DNA of 64,000 nucleotides from Rhodovulum robiginosum (GCF_003944755.1 NZ_RWGU01000048.1:306816-370815); one strand, 5' to 3'; counted from the first letter of the stretch, positions 37,222 through 47,465 are shown. Made by a program: numbers and translations. The notes: generated by a model from the letters alone, not told the origin.

Positions 37222-38883
37222 ATGCGTATTGTCTTTATCCATCCCAACTACAAGTCCGGCGGCGCCGAGATCGCGGGCAACTGGCCGCCGGCCTGGGTGG
37301 CCTATCTCACCGGGTCGCTGCGGATTGCGGGATACGACGATATCACCTTCCTGGACGCGATGACGCACAACCTGTCGGACGACGACATCCGCGCCAAGCT
37401 GAAGGACCTGCAGCCCGATGTCGTGGCGACGACCTCGATCACGCCGTCGATCTACGCCGCCGAGCGCATTCTGGAAATCTCGAAGGAAGAGGTGCCCAGC
37501 GCGGTGCGGGTCCTCGGCGGCATCCACGCCACTTTCATGTTCAAGCAGGTGCTGTCCGAGGCACCCTGGGTCGACGTGATCTGCCGCGGCGAAGGCGAAG
37601 AGATCGTCGTCGAGCTGATGAACGCGATCCGCGACAAGCGCTGGCCGGAATGCCGCCGCGACATCAAGGGCCTGGCCTTCCTCGACGGCGACGAGATCGT
37701 TGCCACGCCGGCCGCGCCCACGATCAAGAACATCGACGCGCTCAAGCCCGACTGGAATATCCTCGACTGGGAAAAATACATCTACATCCCGCTGAACTGC
37801 AAGGTGGCCATCCCCAACATGGCGCGCGGCTGCCCGTTCACCTGCTCGTTCTGCTCGCAGTGGAAGTTCTGGCGCGACTACCGCATCCGCGACCCCAAGC
37901 TGGTGGTCGACGAGATCGAGGACCTGGTGAACAACCACGGCGTCGGCTTCTTCATCCTTGCTGACGAAGAACCGACCATCAACCGCAAGAAATTCATCGC
38001 CTTCTGCCAGGAGTTGATCGACCGCGGCCTGCCCGACAAGGTGAAATGGGGCATCAACACCCGCGTCACCGACATCCTGCGCGACGAGGAATACCTCTCG
38101 TTCTACCGCAAGGCGGGGCTCGTGCACATCTCGCTCGGCACCGAGGCGGCGGCGCAGCTGAAACTCGACCAGTTCAACAAGGAAACCCGCGTCGAGGACA
38201 ACAAGCGCGCGATCCAGCTCTTGCGCGAGGCCGACATCCTGACCGAGGCGCAGTTCATCGTGGGGCTCGACAACGAAACCCCCGAGACGCTGGAAGAGAC
38301 CTTCCAGCTCTGCTGGGACTGGCAGCCGGACCTGGCCAACTGGGCGATGTATACGCCCTGGCCGTTCACGCCGCTCTTCCAGGAGTTGCACAACAAGGTC
38401 GAGGTCTTCGACTACTCGCGCTACAACTTCGTAAACCCGATCATGAAGCCCGAGGCGATGGACCGTGCCGAGCTTCTGGACCGGGTGATGAACAACTATC
38501 GCCGGTTCTACAGCCGCAAGGCGCTGTTCCACTATCCATGGCGCGGCACCGGGTTCCGCCGCCGGTATCTGCTGGGTTGCCTCAAGGCGTTCCTCAAGGC
38601 CGGCGTGCAGCGCTCGTTCTACGATCTGGGCAAGAACAACTACTGGGGTCCGCAATCCAAGGACAAGGTCAAGTTCGACTTCGACATGACCCGCCAGCCC
38701 GCTCAGGCGCAGATTGATGACTGGGTGTCGAACGCCGACAAGGCCGCGCAGGCCGCGGCCAAGCGCAAGTCCAAGGATGCCAGCTTCAAGATGCCCGTGG
38801 ACGATGCCAAGACCAACGCCGCCAAGCAGGCGGCCGAGGCCAAGGTCTGCGGCGGCGGCGACCAGCAAATGGAAGACGCCTGA
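37222..38883 (+). CDS. bchE: Mg-protoporphyrin IX monomethyl ester anaerobic oxidative cyclase
   Basis: Forms the isocyclic ring E of bacteriochlorophyll using water-derived oxygen under low oxygen. A cobalamin-binding radical SAM enzyme. Of the 553 residues, 1-140 form the B12-binding domain ([20 protein letters not shown], the BchE hallmark), and the cluster motif is GCPFTCSFC (C204, C208, C211). The C-terminal 80 residues are basic and lysine/alanine-rich. The ATG at 37222 has GGGGAG upstream. bchJ overlaps its stop by one base. Control sites for an Fnr-type activator and a PpsR-type repressor lie upstream. No other photosynthesis gene is in the window, so this pair is apart from any photosynthesis gene cluster or at its edge. 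Confidence 0.97.
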   Translation: MRIVFIHPNYKSGGAEIAGNWPPAWVAYLTGSLRIAGYDDITFLDAMTHNLSDDDIRAKLKDLQPDVVATTSITPSIYAAERILEISKEEVPSAVRVLGGIHATFMFKQVLSEAPWVDVICRGEGEEIVVELMNAIRDKRWPECRRDIKGLAFLDGDEIVATPAAPTIKNIDALKPDWNILDWEKYIYIPLNCKVAIPNMARGCPFTCSFCSQWKFWRDYRIRDPKLVVDEIEDLVNNHGVGFFILADEEPTINRKKFIAFCQELIDRGLPDKVKWGINTRVTDILRDEEYLSFYRKAGLVHISLGTEAAAQLKLDQFNKETRVEDNKRAIQLLREADILTEAQFIVGLDNETPETLEETFQLCWDWQPDLANWAMYTPWPFTPLFQELHNKVEVFDYSRYNFVNPIMKPEAMDRAELLDRVMNNYRRFYSRKALFHYPWRGTGFRRRYLLGCLKAFLKAGVQRSFYDLGKNNYWGPQSKDKVKFDFDMTRQPAQAQIDDWVSNADKAAQAAAKRKSKDASFKMPVDDAKTNAAKQAAEAKVCGGGDQQMEDA

Positions 38884-39479
38884 TGTTCGACGATCCGACC
38901 GGGCGCGCCGGCCGGATCGGCCCCAATGCCGTGCTCCAGCTTCTCCCTGTGCTGGAGCAGGCGGGTGGCGCGGCGCTGCGCGACGACATGCTGCAAGAGG
39001 CGGGGCTGAACGAACCCCCGTCGGATACCGGGCTGATGGACGAGGGTCCGGCCGCCGCCATGCATGCCGCGCTGCGCCGCAGCCTTCCCGAGCAGGCGCC
39101 CGCCCTACTCCGCGAGGCGGGCGCCCGCACCGGGGAATATATCCTCGCCCACCGCATTCCGGCCTTTGCCCAAATCATCCTGAAGATTTTGCCGGCCGCG
39201 CTGTCGGCGCCGATGCTGGCCAAGGCCATCGCCAAGCATAGCTGGACCTTCGCCGGCTCCGGCGCGTTTCAGGTGGTCTCGACCCGGCCGCTGGTGTTCG
39301 AGCTGACCAACAATCCTCTGATCCGCGGCGAGGTGGCCAACGCGCCGCTGTGCGTCTGGCACGAGGCGGTGTTCGACACCCTGTTCCAGACCCTCGTCGA
39401 CAAGCGCCTGACCACGCGCGAAACGACATGCGCGGCTGCGGGCGGGCGCATCTGCCGGTTCGAGATTTCCCGACGCTGA
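38883..39479 (+). CDS. bchJ: Bacteriochlorophyll synthesis protein BchJ (V4R domain)
   Basis: A 198-residue V4R-domain protein (core RTGEYILAHRIPAF... WTFAGSGAFQVV, with cysteines in ETTCAAAGGRICRF near the end). BchJ was first called the 4-vinyl reductase. Later work showed that BciA/BciB carry that activity, and BchJ is thought to handle or present tetrapyrrole intermediates. The start overlaps the bchE stop (TGATG), so the two are co-translated. It converges with the cyclopropane synthase-type gene, leaving one base between stop codons. Confidence 0.93.
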   Translation: MFDDPTGRAGRIGPNAVLQLLPVLEQAGGAALRDDMLQEAGLNEPPSDTGLMDEGPAAAMHAALRRSLPEQAPALLREAGARTGEYILAHRIPAFAQIILKILPAALSAPMLAKAIAKHSWTFAGSGAFQVVSTRPLVFELTNNPLIRGEVANAPLCVWHEAVFDTLFQTLVDKRLTTRETTCAAAGGRICRFEISRR

Positions 39480-39480
39480 G

Positions 39481-40707
39481 CTACTGCGCTGCGATCGACG
39501 TGCGCGCCTCGGCGGGGCCGATGTAGTCGCGCGTCAGCGGCACCGCGTCGGCGCGTTTCGCCAACTGCATCTGGAACACCCCCTGCCGGTCGACCTCGAA
39601 GGTAGCCTGGCAGGCTATCAGGTAATACCGCCACATCCGTATGAACCGCTCGTCATACGCCGCGCGCACCTGGTCCAACCGGGCCTCGAACCGGTCGCGC
39701 CACGCCGCCATCGTGCGCGCGTAATGCAGGCGCCAAACCTCGAGATCGGTCAGCCAAAGATCGGCGCGCTCGACCGCGCGCGTCGCCTCGGACAGCGAGG
39801 GCACATAGCCACCGGGAAAGATGTATTTCTGAATCCATCCCGCGGTGGTGTGCGGCGGCGTCGACCGCCCGATCGTGTGGATCAGCGCCACCCCGTCGGG
39901 CGTCAGCAGATCGCGCACCTTGGTGAAATAGGTGGCGTACTGGGGCAGGCCCACATGTTCGAACATGCCCACGCTTACGATCCGGTCGAAAGGCCCGTCG
40001 AGTTTGCGGTAATCCATCAGGCGCAGATCGATCCGGTCGGACAGCCCCGCCGCCGCCACGCGCTCGCGCCCCAGCGCCAGCTGGTTTTCCGACAGCGTCA
40101 CCCCGGTGACCCGCGCGCCGTAATCGCGCGCCAGCGTGATCGCCATGCCGCCCCAGCCGCAGCCGATATCGAGCACGCGCATGTCCGGCTCGATCAGCAG
40201 CTTGGCCGCGATATGCGCCTTCTTGGCGGCCTGGGCCTCGTCCAGCGACATGTCCGGCCGGGCGAAATAGGCGCAGCTATACTGCATGTCGTCGTCCAGG
40301 AAGAGCCGGTAGAGATCGTTCGACAGGTCGTAATGATGGGCGACGTTGGCGCGCGCCGATCGCGGCGTGTTGCGCTGCACGAAGGCCCTGACGGCATAGC
40401 GCGCGGCATCGGCCGTGCGCGCCCAGCGGGGCAGCCCGCCAAGCTGCCGGTTGCGCAGCAGGAATGTCATCAGATCGTGCAGCCGGTCGCCCTCGATGGT
40501 CAGCCGCCCGTCCATGTAACCCTCGCCAAGGGCCATCTCGGGATCACGGCAAAGCGCGCGGACGAGGGCCTCGTCGTGCAGCCTGATCCGAAGCGACAAA
40601 CCACCCCCCGGGCCGTAGCGCCGCCGCGTCCCGTCGGGATACTCGGTTTCCAGTTCGCCCTCGCGGATAAAGCGCGAAAGCATTCTATCAAAAAGCGTTT
40701 GCCACAT
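39481..40707 (-). CDS. Cyclopropane-fatty-acyl-phospholipid synthase family methyltransferase
   Basis: A 408-residue SAM-dependent methyltransferase of the CFA/mycolic acid synthase family. The SAM motif is VLDIGCGWGGMA, with EHVG after it and an N-terminal CFA domain (LETEYPDGTRRRYGPGGG, then HHYDLSNDLYRLFLDDDMQYSCAYF). It would add a methylene bridge or methyl group to membrane lipid double bonds. The start at 40707 (MWQTLFDRML) was chosen over a non-ATG start upstream. Neighbourhood with bchEJ may be accidental; they converge and do not share a transcript. Confidence 0.9.
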   Translation of the reverse strand: MWQTLFDRMLSRFIREGELETEYPDGTRRRYGPGGGLSLRIRLHDEALVRALCRDPEMALGEGYMDGRLTIEGDRLHDLMTFLLRNRQLGGLPRWARTADAARYAVRAFVQRNTPRSARANVAHHYDLSNDLYRLFLDDDMQYSCAYFARPDMSLDEAQAAKKAHIAAKLLIEPDMRVLDIGCGWGGMAITLARDYGARVTGVTLSENQLALGRERVAAAGLSDRIDLRLMDYRKLDGPFDRIVSVGMFEHVGLPQYATYFTKVRDLLTPDGVALIHTIGRSTPPHTTAGWIQKYIFPGGYVPSLSEATRAVERADLWLTDLEVWRLHYARTMAAWRDRFEARLDQVRAAYDERFIRMWRYYLIACQATFEVDRQGVFQMQLAKRADAVPLTRDYIGPAEARTSIAAQ

Positions 40708-40802
40708 CGCAAAACCCACCCGAATTGTTGGTTCCGTGGCGATACCCTGTTTCTAAAATAACCCGAATCGGCGGCTGCGCCAAATCCCTGCTCGCGCGTC
40801 CC

Positions 40803-40831
40803 TTGACTTCGGTGTCCATCGGGGGTGTATC
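40803..40831 (+). promoter_or_regulatory. aspS promoter candidate
   Basis: TTGACT (40803-40808), 17 bases, then TGTATC (40826-40831). It would give a leader of about 30 bases before the ATG at 40867. Confidence 0.4.
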
Positions 40832-40866
40832 GGCGCCGATCCGACCCAACCCGTAAGGAATGCCCG

Positions 40867-42642
40867 ATGCACCCGTTTCGCAGCCATACCTGCGCCGATC
40901 TGAACAAATCGAACGTGGGCGAGACCGTGCGCCTGTCGGGCTGGGTGCATCGCGTGCGCGACCACGGGGGCGTGCTGTTCATCGATTTGCGCGACCATTA
41001 CGGCATGACCCAGGTGCTGGCCGACCCCGACAGCCCGGTGTTTTCGCAGGTCGAAAAGGTGCGCAGCGAATGGTGCATCCGCATCGACGGCGCGGTGAAG
41101 GCCCGCGACGAGAGCCTGATCAACCCCAGGCTGCCCACCGGCGAGATCGAGGTCTATATCCGCGACATCGAGGTTCTGGGCGCCGCGCAAGAGCTGCCGC
41201 TGATGGTGTTCGGCGATCAGGAATACCCCGAGGAGACGCGCCTGCGCTATCGCTATCTCGACCTGCGCCGCGAGGCGATGCAGCAAAAGATGATGCTGCG
41301 CTCTGACGTGGTGGCCTCGATCCGCCGTCGGATGTGGGACCAGGGCTTCCGCGAGTTCCAGACGCCGATCATCACCGCCAGCTCGCCCGAGGGCGCGCGC
41401 GATTTCCTGGTGCCCTCGCGCCTGCACCCGGGCAAGTTCTACGCGCTTCCCCAGGCGCCGCAGCAGTTCAAGCAGCTCTTGATGGTCTCGGGCTTCGACA
41501 AGTATTTCCAGATCGCGCCCTGCTTCCGCGACGAAGACCCGCGCGCCGACCGCTCGCCCACCGATTTCTACCAGCTCGACATGGAGATGAGCTTCGTCAC
41601 GCAAGCGGACGTGTTCGACACCGTCCAGCCGGTGCTGGAGGGCGTGTTCGAGGAATTCGGCGGCGGCCACAAGGTCGACAAGCACTGGCCGCAGATCCGC
41701 TTTGCCGACGCGATGAAATGGTACGGCACCGACAAGCCCGACCTGCGCAACCCGATCAAGATGCAGGACGTGTCGGATCATTTCCGCGGTTCGGGCTTCG
41801 CGATCTTCGCCAAGCTCTTGGAGCAGGACCGCACCGAGATCCGCGCCATTCCGGCGCCCGGCGGCGGGTCGCGCAAGTTCTGCGACCGCATGAACAGCTA
41901 TGCCCAGAAAGAGGGCCTGCCGGGGATGGGCTATATCTTCTGGCGCGACGGCGAGAACGGCATGGAGGCCGCGGGGCCGCTGGCCAAGAATATCGGCCCC
42001 GAGCGCACCGAGGCGATCCGCAGCCAACTGGGCCTCGGCAAGGGCGACGCGGCGTTCTTCCTCGGCGGCAAGCCCTCGGCCTTCGAGGCCGTGGCGGGCC
42101 GCGCGCGCAACGTGATCGGCGAAGAGCTGAACCTCACCGAGCAGAACCGCTTTGCGTTTTGCTGGGTCGTCGATTTTCCGCTCTACGAAAAGGACGACGA
42201 GACCGGCGCGATCGACTTTTCCCACAACCCGTTCTCGATGCCCCAGGGCGGGATCGAGGCGCTGGACGGCGACCCGCTCGAGGTGCTGGGCTACCAGTAC
42301 GACTGTTCCTGCAACGGCTACGAGATCCTCTCGGGCGCGATCCGCAACCACCGCCCCGAGATCATGTTCAAGGCGTTCTCGCTGGCGGGTTACAGCGAAG
42401 ACGACGTGCGCGCGCGCTTCGGCGGCATGGTCAGCGCGTTCCAGTACGGCGCTCCCCCCCACGGCGGCTGCGCGGCGGGTATCGACCGGATCGTGATGCT
42501 CTTGGCCGACGAGTCGAACATCCGCGAGGTTATCCTGTTCCCGATGAACCAGCGCGCCGAAGATCTGATGATGGGCGCCCCGTCCGAGCCTACGAACGAG
42601 CAGTTGCGCGACCTGAGCCTGCGCGTGATCGATCAGGAATAG
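40867..42642 (+). CDS. aspS: Aspartyl-tRNA synthetase
   Basis: A class IIb synthetase of 591 residues. The anticodon-binding OB fold is at the N terminus ([19 protein letters not shown]). Motif 2 is [19 protein letters not shown], a GAD domain lies between, and motif 3 is [12 protein letters not shown]. The bacterial-type long form with a GAD insertion is often non-discriminating in species that also use GatCAB; the sequence alone does not decide. The start ATG at 40867 (MHPFRSH) has TAAGGA upstream. Confidence 0.97.
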   Translation: MHPFRSHTCADLNKSNVGETVRLSGWVHRVRDHGGVLFIDLRDHYGMTQVLADPDSPVFSQVEKVRSEWCIRIDGAVKARDESLINPRLPTGEIEVYIRDIEVLGAAQELPLMVFGDQEYPEETRLRYRYLDLRREAMQQKMMLRSDVVASIRRRMWDQGFREFQTPIITASSPEGARDFLVPSRLHPGKFYALPQAPQQFKQLLMVSGFDKYFQIAPCFRDEDPRADRSPTDFYQLDMEMSFVTQADVFDTVQPVLEGVFEEFGGGHKVDKHWPQIRFADAMKWYGTDKPDLRNPIKMQDVSDHFRGSGFAIFAKLLEQDRTEIRAIPAPGGGSRKFCDRMNSYAQKEGLPGMGYIFWRDGENGMEAAGPLAKNIGPERTEAIRSQLGLGKGDAAFFLGGKPSAFEAVAGRARNVIGEELNLTEQNRFAFCWVVDFPLYEKDDETGAIDFSHNPFSMPQGGIEALDGDPLEVLGYQYDCSCNGYEILSGAIRNHRPEIMFKAFSLAGYSEDDVRARFGGMVSAFQYGAPPHGGCAAGIDRIVMLLADESNIREVILFPMNQRAEDLMMGAPSEPTNEQLRDLSLRVIDQE

Positions 42643-42792
42643 GGCAGGCACGGTCGTGCCGGGGTGTCGCGCAATCGCCGGTCAGAGCCCTTTGCGGCCA
42701 TCGGTTTTGCCCCGCTTCGCAACGCGACCGGCCGGGGGCCTTGCCCGGTCGCCATTGCCAGTCGGACCAATAGCGCGACAATGGCGACCGCA

Positions 42793-42816
42793 TGGGTATT
42801 TGGACCAAGAAGAAGC
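42793..42816 (+). repeat. Intergenic repeat, copy 4 (GGGTATTTGGACCAAGAAGAAG)
   Basis: Same family; identical in its core to copy 6 at 49846. Together with the inverted copy 5 it could form a stem-loop of about 20 pairs. Confidence 0.75.
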
Positions 42817-42825
42817 AGACAGCGG

Positions 42826-42851
42826 TTTCTTCTGGCCGCAAATATCCCGGG
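42826..42851 (-). repeat. Intergenic repeat, copy 5 (inverted)
   Basis: TTTCTTCTGGCCGCAAATAT followed by CCCGGGG. The reverse complement gives ATATTTGCGGCCAGAAGAAA, closest to copies 1 and 7. Confidence 0.7.
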
Positions 42852-42986
42852 GGGAGTCCGAAGGACGGGGGGCAGCGCCCCCCATGCGCCGCTGCAATGC
42901 CGGTGCCCGCTCCGTCCGAATCCCAGACATTGCCGACGACCCCGCCCGCCTTGTCGCACGCGGCGATCAGTCGGCCACCGGCGCCC

Positions 42987-44156
42987 TCAGTCCTCCTCTG
43001 CCGTTCCGGCCCACCCTCGGGCGCGGATCGTGGCCCCGTCCGCGTCGAGCGGGGGCGCGGAGCGATCGAGCGACAGCCGGCTTTCGGAAAAGCGCAGCGG
43101 CGTGCGCACGCCTGGGATCCCCTGCGGGTCGATCTTCAGGCGCCGCGCCACGACCTGTGGGTCGGCGAAGACATCGGCCATGTCGTTGATCGGCGCCGAG
43201 GGGACCACGGCCTGTTCCAGCCGGTCCAGCAGCACGGCGCGCGTCCAGCCGGCCAGCGCCGATGACAGCGCGCCGATCAGCGTCGCGCGGTTGTCGACCC
43301 GGTCCCGGTTCGTGCGGTAGCGCGGATCGTCGGCCAGCTCGGGCTGGCCGATCACCTGGCAGAGCCTGCGGAACTGCCCGTCATTGCCCGCCGCGATGAT
43401 CACCTGCCCGTCGGACACCGGGAAGACCTGGTAGGGTACGATATTGGGGTGCTGGTTGCCCATGCGCCCCGGCGCCACGCCGGTGGCAAGGTAGTTCATC
43501 GCCTGGTTCGCCATCAGCGCCGTGGCGCTGTCCAGCAGCGACACGTCGATATGCTGTCCGCGCCCGGTGCGCGCCCGTTCGGCCAGCGCCGCCTGGATGC
43601 CGATCACGCCATAAAGCCCCGAGACGATGTCGGTGACGGCCACGCCCACCTTCATCGGTTCGCCCTCGGGGCTGCCTGTCACCGACATCAGCCCCGACAT
43701 GCCCTGGATCAGGTAGTCGTAGCCCGCCCGCGCCGCATAGGGCCCGTCCTGCCCGAAGCCGGTGATCGAGCAGTAGACCAGCCCGGGGTTGGCCGCCGAG
43801 AGGCTGGCGTGGTCGAGCCCGAACTTGGCCAGGCCCCCGAGCTTGAAATTCTCGATCAGGACGTCGGCCTCGCCGGCCAGCCCGCGCACCAGCGCCAGGT
43901 CCTCGTCGGAGCGGAAATCGGCCGCGACAGACCGTTTGCCCCGGTTGGCGGAATAGAAATAGGCCGCGCTCGGGTGCTCTTCCCCGCCTTCGGGTCGCTT
44001 GATGAAGGGCGGGCCCCATGTTCGCGTGTCATCGCCCGCCGGGCTTTCCACCTTTATCACGGTGGCGCCCAGATCGGCGAGGCACTGGCCGATCCACGGA
44101 CCGGCCAGGATGCGCGCCAGCTCCAGGACCTTGAGGCCCTCCAGCGGCCGGCTCAT
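42987..44156 (-). CDS. CaiB/BaiF family III CoA-transferase
   Basis: A 389-residue family III CoA-transferase. Blocks seen are [21 protein letters not shown] at the N terminus, [11 protein letters not shown], the catalytic-type aspartate in [12 protein letters not shown] and [10 protein letters not shown]. Substrate acids in the family include formate, oxalate, carnitine and glutarate. Coupling to gcdH (its ATG overlaps the gcdH TGA) suggests it activates glutarate as glutaryl-CoA, as in other gcdH-CoA-transferase pairs, but this is inference from position. Confidence 0.9.
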   Translation of the reverse strand: MSRPLEGLKVLELARILAGPWIGQCLADLGATVIKVESPAGDDTRTWGPPFIKRPEGGEEHPSAAYFYSANRGKRSVAADFRSDEDLALVRGLAGEADVLIENFKLGGLAKFGLDHASLSAANPGLVYCSITGFGQDGPYAARAGYDYLIQGMSGLMSVTGSPEGEPMKVGVAVTDIVSGLYGVIGIQAALAERARTGRGQHIDVSLLDSATALMANQAMNYLATGVAPGRMGNQHPNIVPYQVFPVSDGQVIIAAGNDGQFRRLCQVIGQPELADDPRYRTNRDRVDNRATLIGALSSALAGWTRAVLLDRLEQAVVPSAPINDMADVFADPQVVARRLKIDPQGIPGVRTPLRFSESRLSLDRSAPPLDADGATIRARGWAGTAEED

Positions 44157-45367
44157 GCGAAGGCCTGAAGCCCTGTCTGCGCCCGTCCGAGGATCAGCGC
44201 GTGGACATCGTGGGTGCCTTCGTAGGTGTTCACCGTCTCCAGGTTCTGCGAATGCCGGATAACGTGGTAGTCGGCCATGATCCCGTTGCCGCCATGCATG
44301 TCGCGCGCCAGCCGGGCGATATCCAGCGCCTTGCCGCAATTGTTGCGCTTGATCAGGCTGATCGTCTCGGGCGCGGCCAGCCCCTCGTCCATCATCCGGC
44401 CCACCCTGAGCGCGGCCAGCAGGCCAAGCGCGATCTCGGTCTGCATGTCGGCCAGCTTTTTCTGGAACAGCTGGGTCTGGGCCAGCGGGCGTTTGAACTG
44501 GGTGCGCTCAAGCCCGTATTGGCGCGCGCGGTGCCAGCAATCCTCGGCGGCGCCCATCACGCCCCATGCGATGCCGAACCGCGCCCGGTTGAGACAGCCG
44601 AAAGGCCCTTTCAGGCCCTCGACACCGGGCAACAGCGCGTCTTCGCCGACCTCGACATCCTTCATGACGATCTCGCCGGTGACCGAGGCGCGCAACGACA
44701 GCTTGCCGCCGATCTTGGGGGCCGAAAGGCCCTTCATGCCCTTTTCCAGGACGAATCCCTTGATCTTGCCGCCATGGGCCTCGGATTTCGCCCACACCAC
44801 GAAGACATCTGCGATGGGGCTGTTGGAAATCCACATCTTGGCGCCGTTCAGCACATAGCCGCCCTCGGTCTTTTTGGCGACGGTCTTCATCCCGGCGGGG
44901 TCGGAACCCGCATCGGGCTCGGTCAGGCCGAAACAGCCGATCCACTCGCCCGTGGCGAGCTTGGGCAGGTATTTGTGCTTTTGCTCTTCGGTGCCGTAGG
45001 CATTGATCGGGTACATCACCAGCGAGGACTGCACGCTCAGCATCGAGCGATAGCCTGAATCGACCCGCTCGACCTCGCGCGCGGCAAGGCCGTAGGTCAC
45101 GTAGCCGGCACCAAGCCCGCCGAATTCCTGCGGAATGGTGATGCCCAGCAGGCCCATCTCACCCATCTCGGCAAAGATCTCGGGCGCGACGGTTTCGTTC
45201 AGGTAGGCGTCGGTGACGCGCGGGGCCAGCTTGTCGGCGGCATAGGCGGCGGCGCTGCCGGCCACCATGCGCTCGTCTTCGCCGAGCTGCGCGTACAGGT
45301 GGAACGGGTCCGCCCAGTCGAAATCCGAAAGCGAGGGGCCCAATCCCTTGGCCTGTCCGTCTGCCAT
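44153..45367 (-). CDS. gcdH: Glutaryl-CoA dehydrogenase
   Basis: Oxidises and decarboxylates glutaryl-CoA to crotonyl-CoA in lysine, hydroxylysine and tryptophan breakdown. It is an acyl-CoA dehydrogenase of 404 residues. [14 protein letters not shown] is the FAD/substrate block; the catalytic glutamate is in [16 protein letters not shown] near the end. The start at 45367 ([10 protein letters not shown]) has AAGGAG nine bases upstream. The frame is open for another 187 codons upstream, where it reads a flavoprotein remnant without a stop between, so a fusion is possible but the ribosome site favours the annotated start. Confidence 0.94.
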   Translation of the reverse strand: MADGQAKGLGPSLSDFDWADPFHLYAQLGEDERMVAGSAAAYAADKLAPRVTDAYLNETVAPEIFAEMGEMGLLGITIPQEFGGLGAGYVTYGLAAREVERVDSGYRSMLSVQSSLVMYPINAYGTEEQKHKYLPKLATGEWIGCFGLTEPDAGSDPAGMKTVAKKTEGGYVLNGAKMWISNSPIADVFVVWAKSEAHGGKIKGFVLEKGMKGLSAPKIGGKLSLRASVTGEIVMKDVEVGEDALLPGVEGLKGPFGCLNRARFGIAWGVMGAAEDCWHRARQYGLERTQFKRPLAQTQLFQKKLADMQTEIALGLLAALRVGRMMDEGLAAPETISLIKRNNCGKALDIARLARDMHGGNGIMADYHVIRHSQNLETVNTYEGTHDVHALILGRAQTGLQAFA

Positions 45368-45771
45368 GTCCTGTCTCCTTGTCTCTTGCTGGCGGGTCCG
45401 GTCCCGCACGCTCCCCGCGATCCGGCCTGGGACCACCGCGCCGAGCAGCCCGTTGCCCGAAAGATAGCCCGCATCGGCGGCGCCGGAAACGCCGCGGGCT
45501 GCGCCGCCGACCGCGTAAGCATTGGGCAGCGCCACGCCGTTCTTGTGCATCAACCGGGCGCGGTCGTCCACCGCCAGCCCGCGCTGGGTGTGAAACAGCG
45601 CCCCCGTCACCCGGACCCCGCAATATGGCGGGGCGGGCGGCGTGGCGGGAAAGGACCGGCCGAATCCGTCCTGCCCGCCCGCCGGGATCGCGGCCAGCGT
45701 GCGGGCGACGGCGTCGGGCGGCAGGCCCAGCGCCCCGGCCGGAGATTGGGGCGTATCGGCGGTCTTGATCG
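45368..45771 (-). pseudogene. C-terminal remnant of a fumarate-reductase-like flavoprotein
   Basis: About 134 codons in frame with gcdH. The text [38 protein letters not shown] and [12 protein letters not shown] with YLSGNGLL is the C-terminal part of FAD-binding dehydrogenases related to tricarballylate dehydrogenase and 3-ketosteroid dehydrogenase. The N-terminal FAD-binding Rossmann part is missing. Upstream, at about 45771-45798, the sequence changes abruptly to a TRAP permease gene on the other strand. No own stop codon remains before gcdH. This is a truncated gene, not a functional protein. Confidence 0.8.
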
Positions 45772-45797
45772 CGCCCTGCGCCTCGGCCGCAAGCCCG

Positions 45798-46025
45798 GGT
45801 TTCGATCTGATATGGTTCGGCCTGATCATGCTGCTGGCGCTGGAAATCAGCTTTGCCACGCCGCCCTTCGGCCTGCTGCTCTTCGTGATGAAGGGTATGT
45901 CGCCGCCCGGAACGACGATGCGCGACATCTACATGTCGGCGATTCCGTTCATCCTGTGCGCGCTGGTGCTGGTGGCCCTGCTGACCGGTTTCCCGGCGCC
46001 GGCATCCTGGCTGCCAAGTCTCTGA
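45798..46025 (+). pseudogene. C-terminal remnant of a TRAP transporter large permease (DctM)
   Basis: The last 75 codons of a DctM-type permease: [40 protein letters not shown] and the final ILCALVLVALLTGFP segment, ending at the TGA at 46023. The [11 protein letters not shown] block is the typical end of TRAP large subunits. The frame can be read back to an ATG at 45642, but that part is antisense to the flavoprotein remnant. TRAP systems import dicarboxylates and similar acids, so the lost locus probably dealt with an organic acid. Confidence 0.82.
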
Positions 46026-46067
46026 GGGGGTCGAGAGAGGGGGATGTGTCCGCAGCCGGACGCCGCG

Positions 46068-46250
46068 TCAAAGCGCGTCGACGGTGACCGCGATGCCGGC
46101 CTCGACCATCCCGCCCGGGCCGTCTTCGTTCGGGAACAGGGTGCCGGCCAGTGCGACGGCCAATGACAACACGCCCGCCATCAATACACCCCAGTTCAGG
46201 GCCGCGCGCAGGCGGCTGGAGGCAAAGCGGACTCGGGCGGGCATCGTCAT
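46068..46250 (-). CDS. Possible small membrane protein, 60 residues
   Basis: MTMPARVRFASSRLRAALNW starts a basic segment, then GVLMAGVLSLAVALAGTLF is one hydrophobic helix, and an acidic end follows (EDGPGGMVEAG). The composition fits a single-span protein with the N terminus inside. The ribosome site is weak and no family is recognised. It lies beside the deletion scar; the remaining bases of 46026-46406 hold nothing further that could be supported. Confidence 0.4.
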   Translation of the reverse strand: MTMPARVRFASSRLRAALNWGVLMAGVLSLAVALAGTLFPNEDGPGGMVEAGIAVTVDAL

Positions 46251-46406
46251 GGCGGGGCTCGTTCTGGTCTGACACTGTAGGCTGTGCCGAGGCTGCCCAC
46301 GGAAATCGGCGGAAATGGGGCACCTCGCGGGCGGCTTGCGGGCGATTTGCGCCTTTCGCGCTGCTGAGGTTTTCGGCTAGACCGCCCGGTATCAGGAGCC
46401 TCTGCA

Positions 46407-47123
46407 ATGACCGACCCCGCCCCCCTCGGGCCCCGCGTGCCCGGATGGCGCCCGCCCCCGCGCCCGCCCCGGCAGGCGCTGACGGGGCGCTACGTGACGC
46501 TCGAACCGCTATCGGCCGAGGCGCACGCGGCCGAGTTGCACCGCGCCAACAGCGCCGATGCGGCGATCTGGACCTATCTGCCCTACGGGCCCTACGCCGA
46601 CGAGACCGCCTTTGCCGCATGGATGCGCGGCGCCACCGCGGGCGAAGACCCGGTGTTTTACGCGGTTCGCCCGGCCGCGACCGGCCGCGCCGAGGGCGTA
46701 CTCAGCTTTCTGCGCATTGCGCCCGAGGCCGGCAGCATCGAAATCGGCCATGTCAATTTCTCGGCCGGGCTTCAGCGCAGCCGCGCCGCCACCGAGGCGT
46801 TGACGCTGGCGGTGGGCTGGGCGTTCGAGGCCGGCTATCGCCGGGTGGAATGGAAATGCAACGCGCTGAACCTGGCCTCGCGCCGGGCGGCCCAAAGGCT
46901 GGGGCTCAGCTACGAGGGGGTGTTCCGCCAGCAATCGGTGGTCAAGGGGCGCAACCGCGACACCGCCTGGTTCGCCGCCGTGGATGGGGAATGGCCAGCG
47001 CTGAAGGCGGCCTACCGGGCGTGGCTGGACCCGGCGAATTTCGACGCGGAGGGGCGGCAGCGCGTGGCGCTTGGCGCGCTCACCGCTCCGGTGCGGGCGG
47101 CGTCTGACCCGATGTTGGGCTGA
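46407..47123 (+). CDS. GNAT-family N-acetyltransferase (RimJ/RimL type)
   Basis: A 238-residue acetyltransferase of the RimJ/RimL-like Acetyltransf_3 group: GRYVTLEPLSAEAHAAELH at the start, IEIGHVNFSAGLQRSRAATEA as the acetyl-CoA-binding strand and loop, and WKCNALNLASRRAAQRLGLSYEG as the C-terminal part. The N-terminal 25 residues are proline/arginine-rich. An AGGAG lies ten bases before the ATG. Family members acetylate protein N termini or small amines; the substrate is unknown. Confidence 0.88.
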   Translation: MTDPAPLGPRVPGWRPPPRPPRQALTGRYVTLEPLSAEAHAAELHRANSADAAIWTYLPYGPYADETAFAAWMRGATAGEDPVFYAVRPAATGRAEGVLSFLRIAPEAGSIEIGHVNFSAGLQRSRAATEALTLAVGWAFEAGYRRVEWKCNALNLASRRAAQRLGLSYEGVFRQQSVVKGRNRDTAWFAAVDGEWPALKAAYRAWLDPANFDAEGRQRVALGALTAPVRAASDPMLG

Positions 47124-47465
47124 GGGGTGCGGCGCCAGTCTTGCGCAGCGCAGAGGTGCCGCCGGTTGACCGTGACGGGGCGCTCTCTTCGAGGCGCGAT
47201 AGGAAAGGGCGCCTTGTCACCCACGCTCTGACATTGGACAGACGATGGTTTCGGCACCAAAAGGCACGCCGCTCGGCCTTTGCCGCGCCTGCCCACGGGC
47301 AGGTGCGGCGCGGCTCCGGTTGCGACCGGGAGAACGGCGGGACTGTCCCGCCAAGCTGATTGACATGGTTCGGGGCGACCGCTTCGGGAAGCCGCGAACA
47401 TCTCGGCCCTTGCGCCCCCGTCCGGCAAATCCGATAACCGCCCAAACCCGCCAGGAGGAGACCCC
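47124..47465. other. Intergenic region before the epimerase gene
   Basis: 342 bases. It has a long hairpin at 47283-47308 (CCGCGCCTGCCC with GGGCAGGTGCGG, one G-U pair) without a T tract, and a TTGACA at 47360-47365 with no clear -10. No gene was recognised. Confidence 0.5.

Larger units (their letters stand above)
42643..42986. other. Convergent intergenic region with two facing repeats
   Basis: 344 bases between the ends of aspS and the CoA-transferase gene. It holds repeat copies 4 and 5 facing each other with a nine-base gap. No gene was recognised; the frames here lack start sites with ribosome signals. Confidence 0.6.

Noticed and set aside
45642..46025. An intact 127-residue membrane protein on the plus strand
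   Set aside because: Only the last 75 codons match a TRAP large permease. The first 52 codons are antisense to the flavoprotein remnant, so this is a chimeric frame.
47141..47359. A 72-codon plus-strand frame before the epimerase gene
   Set aside because: It has no ribosome site, an arginine-rich shadow-like composition and no recognised family.
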